From Azoarcus sp. (GTDB lineage: Bacteria > Pseudomonadota > Gammaproteobacteria > Burkholderiales > Rhodocyclaceae): 5,365 bases of DNA. Made by a program: the position numbers and the translations under genes. Location: the NCBI GenBank assembly GCA_031282905.1, contig JAITCV010000077.1, positions 1-5,365 of the forward strand, written 5' to 3'. Below the pieces are notes generated by a model that made no database searches, had not been told where the DNA came from, and was given only the letters and a program-made list of their open reading frames with translations. Shown piece by piece: positions 1 to 4,469 of the stretch (positions are counted from its first letter, which is position 1; each line of letters starts with the position of its first letter).

Positions 1-854
1 GCGTGGCGACGCCGCTCAAGGTCGATGCCACCAACATGCCGCCCCAGGCGACGACGGATGGCATCGGCGCGACCGGCTACGGCGCGACCCTGTCGGTGAA
101 CCTCGATTCGCGTGAGGAAGTTCCCGCCACCACGCCTTTCGATTCCAGCAATGTGACCAGCTATAACGATACGACCTCGATGCAGGTGTTCGATTCGCTA
201 GGTAATCCGCACACCATGAACGTCTATTTCGTGCGCAAAACGCCTATAACGAATTGCGAATGGGATGTGTACGTGGAAATCGATGGCAGCCCGGCGAACA
301 CGACCCCTGGCACGCCCTTCACGGTGACATTCGATGAGTATGGCAAGCCGTTGGCCACGGCCAATCTTGTGCCCGTCAACTACACCCCCGTAGGGACGGG
401 CGCGGCCGATCCGCTTGAATTCAGGCTCGATCTCTCCAATACCACCCAGTACGGTTCCGATTTCGCGATCTACAAACTGAGCCAGGTCGGCTACACCACG
501 GGCGAACTGGCCGGGCTGACCGTGAACAAGGAAGGCGTGATCCAGGGGCGTTATACCAACAACCTGACCCTCGACATCGGCCAGGTCGCGCTGGCCTCCT
601 TCCCCTCCAACCAGGGGCTGATTTCGCTGGGCAACAACCAGTGGGCGGAGAGTTACGACTCTGGCCAGCCCATGATCGGCAAGCCCACTACCGGCGTACT
701 GGGCACGCTGAGCGCGGGCATGGTGGAGGAATCCAACGTCGATCTCACCCAGGAACTGGTGCAGATGATCATCCAGCAACGCAACTACCAAGCCAACGCC
801 CAGACCATCCGCACCCAGGATCAAATCCTGCAAACACTGGTGAATCTGCGCTGA
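1..854 (+). CDS. flgE: Flagellar hook protein FlgE, C-terminal part (5' end outside window)
   Basis: FlgE polymerises into the hook, the flexible joint between rod and filament outside the cell. The reading frame is open from the left edge, with complete codons from position 3, and stops with TGA at 852-854, giving 283 residues. The family is usually about 400 residues, so roughly the first 120, including the conserved N-terminal rod/hook helix, lie upstream. The visible part begins in the outer beta domains (ATGYGATLSVNLDSR near residue 24; the hook-typical SMQVFDSLGNPHTMNVYF near residue 59). It continues through GYTTGELAGLTVNKEGVIQG (about 163-182) and ends with the flagellar axial C-terminal domain, residues about 240-283, with ESNVDLTQELVQMI and QRNYQANAQTI. 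That helix pairs with the missing N-terminal helix in the assembled hook. A single cysteine (codon 255-257) sits in the outer domain. flgF follows after 23 bases, so the two are probably co-transcribed. The family call is secure; the only incompleteness is the window edge. Confidence 0.97.
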   Translation, partial: VATPLKVDATNMPPQATTDGIGATGYGATLSVNLDSREEVPATTPFDSSNVTSYNDTTSMQVFDSLGNPHTMNVYFVRKTPITNCEWDVYVEIDGSPANTTPGTPFTVTFDEYGKPLATANLVPVNYTPVGTGAADPLEFRLDLSNTTQYGSDFAIYKLSQVGYTTGELAGLTVNKEGVIQGRYTNNLTLDIGQVALASFPSNQGLISLGNNQWAESYDSGQPMIGKPTTGVLGTLSAGMVEESNVDLTQELVQMIIQQRNYQANAQTIRTQDQILQTLVNLR

Positions 855-877
855 TCAAGTTGAGATAGGGGAGAACC

Positions 878-1612
878 ATGGATCGCGTCATCTACACCGC
901 CATGACCGGGGCAAAAAGCACGCTCGGCCAGCAGGCCGCGGTGGCCCACAACCTCGCCAATGTCGATTCCACCGGCTTTCGCCTCGAAATGCACAAATTG
1001 CGCGCGGTGGAAGTCCAGACCCAGGCGCTGCACACCCGCGCCTTCGTGGTCGACGCGAGCGTGGCGACCGATTTCACCCCGGGGCCGATCAAGTTTTCCG
1101 GCCGTCCCTACGATGTGGCGATCCAGGGCAAGGGCTGGCTCGCGTTGCGGATGGCCGACGGCACGGAGGCGTACACCCGGGACGGCAGCCTGGAACTTTC
1201 GCCCAACGGCGTGCTGCAATCGCACAGCGGGCTGCCGGTGCTGGACGAGGGCGGCGCGCCGATCACCGTGCCGCCCGACACCGAAATCGCCATCGGCGAC
1301 GATGGCACGATCTCATCGATCCAGGATGGCATCGTCAACCAGGTCGCCCGCCTCAAGCTGGTCAATCCGCCCGAGGCCGATCTGGCGCGGGGCGACGACG
1401 GCCTGTTCCGCCTGCGGCAAGGCGGCGTGGCGGCGATGGACGAAGCGGTAAAAGTTGCCGGTGGCTATCTCGAAAGCAGCAACGTCAACGTCGCCGACCA
1501 GATGGTGCAGATGATTTCACTGGCGCGGCAGTTCGAAATGCAGACCCGCATGTTGAGCACCGCCGAACAGGACGACCGCGCCGCGACCCAGATTCTGTCC
1601 GTGCGCGGATGA
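878..1612 (+). CDS. flgF: Flagellar basal-body rod protein FlgF (proximal rod)
   Basis: FlgF is one of the proximal rod subunits (with FlgB and FlgC) of the periplasmic drive shaft and is exported by the flagellar type III apparatus. The 244 residues are close to the family's usual length of about 250. The N-terminal rod-protein motif VAHNLANVDSTGFR is at residues 22-35, the core strand AIQGKGWLAL at about 81-90, YTRDGSLELSPNG follows at about 100, and the C-terminal axial helix GGYLESSNVNVADQMVQMIS is at 195-214. The short region between the N-terminal motif and the core, and the MDRVIYTAMTGAK start, separate it from FlgG. There is no signal peptide, as expected for type III export. The ATG at 878 has AGGGGAG at 867-873 with a 4-base spacer, and the N-terminus starts exactly where the family does. 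Unusually, 150 bases separate it from flgG, and the last codons reappear imperfectly about 54 bases downstream. Confidence 0.97.
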   Translation: MDRVIYTAMTGAKSTLGQQAAVAHNLANVDSTGFRLEMHKLRAVEVQTQALHTRAFVVDASVATDFTPGPIKFSGRPYDVAIQGKGWLALRMADGTEAYTRDGSLELSPNGVLQSHSGLPVLDEGGAPITVPPDTEIAIGDDGTISSIQDGIVNQVARLKLVNPPEADLARGDDGLFRLRQGGVAAMDEAVKVAGGYLESSNVNVADQMVQMISLARQFEMQTRMLSTAEQDDRAATQILSVRG

Positions 1613-1668
1613 ACGTAGAGGGCGGCAAGCTGCCGCCCGCCCCGGATTTCTGTCCGCGCGGATGAATC
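1591..1668 (+). repeat. Imperfect direct repeat of the flgF 3' end flanking a hairpin
   Basis: Copy A at 1594-1613 (TCTGTCCG TG CGCGGATGAA) contains the last codons and stop of flgF. Copy B at 1649-1666 (TCTGTCCG CGCGGATGAA) lies in the intergenic gap and lacks the two-base TG. The preceding GATT/GATTT also matches, so the similarity spans about 24 bases. Between the copies is the GC-rich palindrome at 1620-1638. The arrangement could be a local tandem duplication or a small palindromic element with flanking duplication. The sequence shows the repeat directly; its origin is inference. Confidence 0.75.
1620..1638. repeat. GC-rich perfect hairpin in the flgF-flgG gap
   Basis: GGGCGGCA, a three-base loop AGC, then TGCCGCCC form a perfect 8-bp stem starting 8 bases after the flgF stop. 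The downstream sequence (GCCCCGGATTTCTG) has no real T-tract, so it is not a convincing intrinsic terminator. It could still pause transcription, protect the 3' end of the upstream mRNA, or be a short dispersed palindromic repeat. A nine-base inverted match to part of it (GCGGCAAGC at 1622-1630, GCTTGCCGC at 1717-1725) lies further down the gap. Similar GGCGG-type palindromes occur around the start of flgI. Confidence 0.6.
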
Positions 1669-1680
1669 ACAAACAAGAAT

Positions 1681-1696
1681 AAGCACGGTTTTTGCG
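1681..1696 (+). promoter_or_regulatory. Candidate sigma-54 (RpoN) promoter upstream of flgG
   Basis: AAGCACGGTTTTTGCG fits the sigma-54 consensus TGGCACG-N4-TTGCW at GCACG and TTGC with exact spacing; the invariant-type GC of the -12 element is at 1694-1695. The weak point is the -24 element, which reads AG instead of GG at 1682-1683. Transcription would start near 1707, about 56 bases before flgG, in the same direction as the genes. Sigma-54 promoters for rod, ring and hook genes are established in several flagellated proteobacteria such as Pseudomonas and Vibrio. No activator-binding site could be identified. The call rests on motif match and location only. Confidence 0.55.
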
Positions 1697-1762
1697 TGTT
1701 TGCTCGCGGGATGACGGCTTGCCGCTCCGGCGCACACTGATGTCAGACAAGGAGAAAAAATC

Positions 1763-2545
1763 ATGATCCGCTCACTATGGACCGCGCGTACCGGCCTGGA
1801 TGCCCAGCAGACCTCGCTGGATGTGATCTCCAACAATCTCGCCAATGTGTCGACCAATGGCTTCAAGCGTCAGCGCCCGATCTTCGAAGATTTGCTCTAC
1901 CAGACCATTCGCCAGCCCGGCGCGAATTCGACCCAGCAGACCCAGATTTCCAGCGGCTTGCAGATCGGCACCGGGGTGAGGACGGTGGCGACCGAGCAGA
2001 TTTTTACCCAGGGCAGCCTGCAACAGACCGGCGGCTCGCTCGATATCGCCATCCAGGGCAATGGCTTCTTCCAGATCGCGCTGCCCGACGGCACCACCGC
2101 CTACACCCGCGATGGCGCGTTCCAGATCGACAACCAGGGCAACGTGGTAACTGCGAGCGGCTATCCGCTGGCCGACAACATCAATATCCCGGCCGACGCG
2201 CTATCGATCACGGTTGGCAAGGATGGCACGGTGAGCGTCTTGCAGCCGGGCAATCCGACCCCGGTGCAGGTCGGTTCCATCCAGATCGCAACTTTCGTCA
2301 ACCCGGGCGGGCTGCAACGCGCGGGCGAAAACCTGTTCCTGGAAACCGCCTCCAGCGGCGTCGCCACCCCGGCCCAGCCCGGCACCAATGGCGCGGGGGT
2401 GATGAACCAGGGCTATGTCGAAAATTCCAACGTCAACGTCGCCGAAGAGCTGGTCAGCATGATCGTCACCCAGCGCGCCTACGAATTGAATTCACGGGTG
2501 ATCACCACCTCCGACCAGATGCTTGGCCGGCTCACCCAGCTTTGA
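1763..2545 (+). CDS. flgG: Flagellar basal-body rod protein FlgG (distal rod)
   Basis: FlgG forms the distal rod that passes through the P- and L-rings and connects to the hook. Its 260 residues equal the usual family length. The N-terminal axial motif LDVISNNLANVSTNGFKRQR is at residues 19-38. The FlgG-specific segment, absent from FlgE and known to make the rod stiff and straight, spans about residues 46-63 (YQTIRQPGANSTQQTQIS) and is followed by SGLQIGTGV. The core motif DIAIQGNGFFQIALPDG and YTRDGAFQIDNQGN precede the C-terminal helix GYVENSNVNVAEELVSMIV with QRAYELNSRVI. The ATG at 1763 has AAGGAG at 1749-1754, 8 bases upstream. There is no cleavable signal, as expected for type III export. 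It is preceded by an unusually large gap with a candidate sigma-54 promoter and followed 9 bases later by flgH, so it may be the first gene of its own transcript. Confidence 0.98.
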   Translation: MIRSLWTARTGLDAQQTSLDVISNNLANVSTNGFKRQRPIFEDLLYQTIRQPGANSTQQTQISSGLQIGTGVRTVATEQIFTQGSLQQTGGSLDIAIQGNGFFQIALPDGTTAYTRDGAFQIDNQGNVVTASGYPLADNINIPADALSITVGKDGTVSVLQPGNPTPVQVGSIQIATFVNPGGLQRAGENLFLETASSGVATPAQPGTNGAGVMNQGYVENSNVNVAEELVSMIVTQRAYELNSRVITTSDQMLGRLTQL

Positions 2546-2554
2546 GGGCGGATC

Positions 2555-3229
2555 ATGAAAAACACCGTCTTCCCCTTGCTGTTTGCCGCGCTCGCGCTGT
2601 CGGGCTGCGCCGCCATCCAGACCACGCCGCCGACCGCGGTGCACCAGCCGATGTCGGTGCGCCCCGCCGAGCAGCCGCGCGCGGTGGCGGCCAATGGCGC
2701 GATCTACCAGCCCGGCATGGGCCGCACTCTGTTCGAAGATCGGCGCGCGCGCCAGGTCGGCGACACCCTCACCATCAACCTGGTCGAGCGCACCAGCGCG
2801 CAAAAGAGCGCCAACTCCAACGCGACGCGCGGCTCCAGCCTCACCGGCAGCCTCGGCGCATCGGCCAACACGCCGTTTGCCGGACTGGATGGATGGAAGG
2901 CCCAAGCCGGGGTGGATTCCGAATTCACCGGCTCGGGCGCGGCGGCGGCCAACAACGTGTTTACCGGCACCATCACCGTGACCGTGATCGACGTCCTGCC
3001 CAACGGCAACCTGCTGGTGTCGGGCGAAAAAATGCTGGCGATCAACCAGGGCAACGAATTCATCCGTTTCTCCGGCGTGGTCAATGCCCACCACGTCACC
3101 TCCACCAACACCGTGCAATCGATCCAGGTGGCCGACGCGCGCATCGAGTATCGCGGCAGCGGCTTCATCGACGAATCCAACACCATGGGCTGGCTGCACC
3201 GCTTCTTCGCCGCCGTCCTGCCGTTCTAG
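2555..3229 (+). CDS. flgH: Flagellar L-ring lipoprotein FlgH
   Basis: FlgH is an outer-membrane lipoprotein that assembles into the L-ring, the bushing around the distal rod. The 224 residues are slightly shorter than the roughly 232 of the enterobacterial protein. A lipoprotein signal is clear: MKN, a hydrophobic stretch, then the lipobox LSGC with the acylated cysteine at residue 18. The family block LFEDRRARQVGDTLTINLVE is at 59-78, a Ser/Asn/Ala/Gly-rich segment covers about 80-135, and the conserved half has FTGTITVTVIDVLPNGNLLV (136-155), GEKMLAINQGNEFIRFSGVV (157-176), QVADARIEYRGSGFI (191-205) and MGWLHRFF (211-218). The ATG lies 9 bases after the flgG stop. Its probable ribosome binding site TGAGGG (2543-2548) overlaps that stop codon, suggesting translational coupling. 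Secretion is by Sec and acylation by the Lgt/LspA pathway, then presumably Lol, by family knowledge. Confidence 0.98.
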   Translation: MKNTVFPLLFAALALSGCAAIQTTPPTAVHQPMSVRPAEQPRAVAANGAIYQPGMGRTLFEDRRARQVGDTLTINLVERTSAQKSANSNATRGSSLTGSLGASANTPFAGLDGWKAQAGVDSEFTGSGAAAANNVFTGTITVTVIDVLPNGNLLVSGEKMLAINQGNEFIRFSGVVNAHHVTSTNTVQSIQVADARIEYRGSGFIDESNTMGWLHRFFAAVLPF

Positions 3230-3234
3230 TTTCC

Positions 3235-3239
3235 AAGGA
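3235..3239 (+). promoter_or_regulatory. Possible ribosome binding site for an alternative, longer flgI start
   Basis: AAGGA sits 8 bases before an in-frame ATG at 3248. Starting there would add 19 residues (MRRRRPPVKAATQSVWEKI) in front of the preferred FlgI start. The extension is not hydrophobic and would place the signal peptide's hydrophobic core more than 35 residues from the N-terminus. It is therefore probably not the main start, but the spacing is good and it could be a relic of an older start or feed ribosomes towards 3305. Confidence 0.3.
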
Positions 3240-3250
3240 CAGTCGATATG

Positions 3251-3268
3251 CGGCGGCGGAGACCGCCG
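3251..3268. repeat. GC-rich hairpin between flgH and flgI
   Basis: CGGCGG and CCGCCG form a perfect 6-bp stem with a 6-base loop; an alternative overlapping palindrome is GACCGCCGGTC at 3261-3271. The 11 bases TATGCGGCGGC at 3247-3257 recur exactly at 3339-3349, where a second GC palindrome follows. No T-tract follows, so it is not a terminator. It lies in the leader of flgI, upstream of the preferred ribosome binding site. Confidence 0.5.
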
Positions 3269-3293
3269 GTCAAAGCCGCGACCCAATCAGTAT

Positions 3294-3299
3294 GGGAGA
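3294..3299 (+). promoter_or_regulatory. Ribosome binding site that decides the flgI start at 3305
   Basis: GGGAGA lies 5 bases before ATG 3305. The context (GGGAGAAAATCATG) closely resembles that of flgG (GGAGAAAAAATCATG), which supports 3305 over the other in-frame ATGs at 3248, 3326 and 3329. Starting here gives a 37-residue signal sequence and a 345-residue mature protein, matching the mature P-ring protein of enterobacteria almost exactly. Confidence 0.7.
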
Positions 3300-3304
3300 A
3301 AATC

Positions 3305-4453
3305 ATGTTCAAGGCACTGGGGAAAATGATGAAATCATTATGCGGCGGCAAGGCCGCCAGTAAGATACTGTCCTCTGTCCACTGTCTTCTGTCCTCCGTT
3401 ACCCCGGTCCAGGCCGAACGCATCAAGGACATTGCCTCGATTGCCGGGGTACGGGACAACCCGCTCGTCGGCTACGGCCTCGTGGTCGGGCTGGACGGTT
3501 CGGGCGACCAGACCACGCAAACCCCATTTACCGTGCAGAGCATCGTCAACATGCTCGGCAACCTCGGCGTGACCCTGCCGCCGGGCACCAATCTGCAACT
3601 CAAGAACGTGGCCGCGGTGATGGTGACCGCCAACCTGCCCGCCTATGCCCGGCCGGGACAGGCGATGGACGTGACCGTGTCATCGATCGGCAATGCCAAG
3701 AGCCTGCGCGGCGGCACCCTGGTGATGACCCCGCTGAAAGGCATCGACGGCCAGATCTACGCCATCGCCCAAGGCAACATGATCGTCGGCGGCGCGGGCG
3801 CGCAAGCGGGCGGTGGCGCGGCGCAAACCATCAACCACCTCTCGGCCGGGCGCATTCCCGGTGGCGCCACGGTCGAACGCGCGGTCCCCGCCACGGTAGG
3901 CGAAGGCGGCACGATCACCGTCGAACTGCGCGACACCGACTTCAGCACCACGCGGCGAGTAGTCGATGCGATCAACCGGATCGCGCCGGGCGCGGCCCAG
4001 GCGCTCGACGGACGCAGCGTCCTGGTGCAGGCGCCGACCGAACCATCGGCGCGGGTAGCGTTCCTGGGCCGGATCGAGAGCCTCGATGTCACCGCCGCGC
4101 AAGCGGCGGCGCGGGTCATCGTCAACTCGCGCACCGGCTCGGTCGTGATGAACCAAAATGTCTCGCTGCAAAACTGCGCCGTCGCCCACGGCAACCTGAC
4201 GGTCACGGTCGATAGCCGGACAACGGTCAGCCAGCCCGCGCCCGCCTCGCTCGGCAACACCGCGCAGACCCGCAGCGGCATGGTCAACATCGACCAGGAA
4301 GGCGGCGCGCTGATGGAAATCCGTGGCGGCGCCAAACTCTCCGATGTCGTGCGCGCCTTGAACGCCCTTGGGGCGAAGCCACTCGATTTGGTCAGCATCC
4401 TGCAAGCGATGAAAGCCTCGGGCGCGCTGCGCGCCGAACTCGAGGTGATTTGA
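3305..4453 (+). CDS. flgI: Flagellar P-ring protein FlgI precursor
   Basis: FlgI is secreted by Sec to the periplasm and forms the P-ring around the rod at the peptidoglycan layer. From ATG 3305 the protein has 382 residues. Signal peptidase cleavage is expected after VQA at residue 37, before the family-typical mature start ERIKDIASIAGVRDN; mature length is 345. Conserved blocks include LVGYGLVVGLDGSGDQT (54-70), MLGNLGVTLPPG (83-94), NVAAVMVTANLPAYARPGQ (101-119), SLRGGTLVMTPLKGIDGQIY (133-152), GRIPGGATVER (182-192) and DVVRALNALGAKPLDLVSIL (347-366). The signal peptide is odd: residues 13-32 are encoded by a GC-rich palindrome plus a 7-base tandem repeat, giving the periodic peptide LSSVHCLLSSV as hydrophobic core. 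Of the two cysteines that form a disulfide in the E. coli protein, the first is kept (Cys291, mature 254) and the second is alanine (Ala374). flgJ starts 16 bases after the stop. Identity is certain; the start is less so. Confidence 0.97.
   Translation: MFKALGKMMKSLCGGKAASKILSSVHCLLSSVTPVQAERIKDIASIAGVRDNPLVGYGLVVGLDGSGDQTTQTPFTVQSIVNMLGNLGVTLPPGTNLQLKNVAAVMVTANLPAYARPGQAMDVTVSSIGNAKSLRGGTLVMTPLKGIDGQIYAIAQGNMIVGGAGAQAGGGAAQTINHLSAGRIPGGATVERAVPATVGEGGTITVELRDTDFSTTRRVVDAINRIAPGAAQALDGRSVLVQAPTEPSARVAFLGRIESLDVTAAQAAARVIVNSRTGSVVMNQNVSLQNCAVAHGNLTVTVDSRTTVSQPAPASLGNTAQTRSGMVNIDQEGGALMEIRGGAKLSDVVRALNALGAKPLDLVSILQAMKASGALRAELEVI
3344..3358. repeat. GC-rich palindrome inside the FlgI signal-peptide coding region
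   Basis: GGCGGC, loop AAG, GCCGCC make a perfect 6-bp stem with a 3-base loop, encoding part of the CGGKAAS stretch of the signal peptide. The preceding TATGCGGCGGC duplicates 3247-3257. The run GGCGGCAAG is shared with the hairpin after flgF (1621-1629), and in both places a GAT...CTGTCC motif follows within about 15 bases. This resembles a dispersed palindromic repeat inserted into a gene start. Confidence 0.5.
3368..3399 (+). repeat. Tandem heptanucleotide repeat (CTGTCNN, four copies) in flgI
   Basis: Four contiguous 7-base units, CTGTCCT, CTGTCCA, CTGTCTT and CTGTCCT, occupy 3368-3395, followed by a degenerate CCGT. Because three units make seven codons, the translation is itself periodic: LSSVHCL then LSSV (residues 22-32 of FlgI). 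It forms the hydrophobic core of the signal peptide. The complementary strand reads as AGGACAG/GAAGACAG-type repeats, a kind of low-complexity repeat I recall as dispersed, mostly intergenic, in various bacterial genomes; that recollection could not be verified here. Confidence 0.8.
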
Positions 4454-4469
4454 ACCGGAGGAGGCGACC

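Noticed and set aside
198..833. Open frame of 211 codons on the minus strand opposite flgE
   Set aside because: It is antisense to the conserved FlgE C-terminal half and has no recognisable domain.
1620..1638. Rho-independent terminator after flgF
   Set aside because: The stem is perfect but is followed by GCCCCGG and only a short ATTT, with no T-tract; kept as a hairpin or repeat.
1711..1735. A second sigma-54-like or sigma-28-like promoter further down the flgF-flgG gap
   Set aside because: The stretch has a TTGCCGC and GC-rich text but no correctly spaced -24 element and no TAAA-N15-GCCGATAA type motif.
2492..3286. Open frame of 264 codons on the minus strand opposite flgH
   Set aside because: It is fully antisense to a well-supported gene, with Gly/Arg/His/Asp-rich low-complexity composition and no family motif.
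1777..3363. Long open frame of 528 codons on the plus strand overlapping flgG, flgH and the start of flgI
   Set aside because: It is offset from three certain genes; its translation is rich in Arg, Pro, Gly and His with no recognisable motif, as expected for a shadow frame in GC-rich DNA.
3372..3382. FlgI as a lipoprotein through SVHC at residue 27
   Set aside because: His at the -1 position and the missing small residue do not fit a lipobox, and the conserved mature start at residue 38 supports ordinary signal peptidase cleavage.
3368..3399. CRISPR-like array
   Set aside because: The units are 7 bases and contiguous with no spacers; it is a simple tandem repeat.
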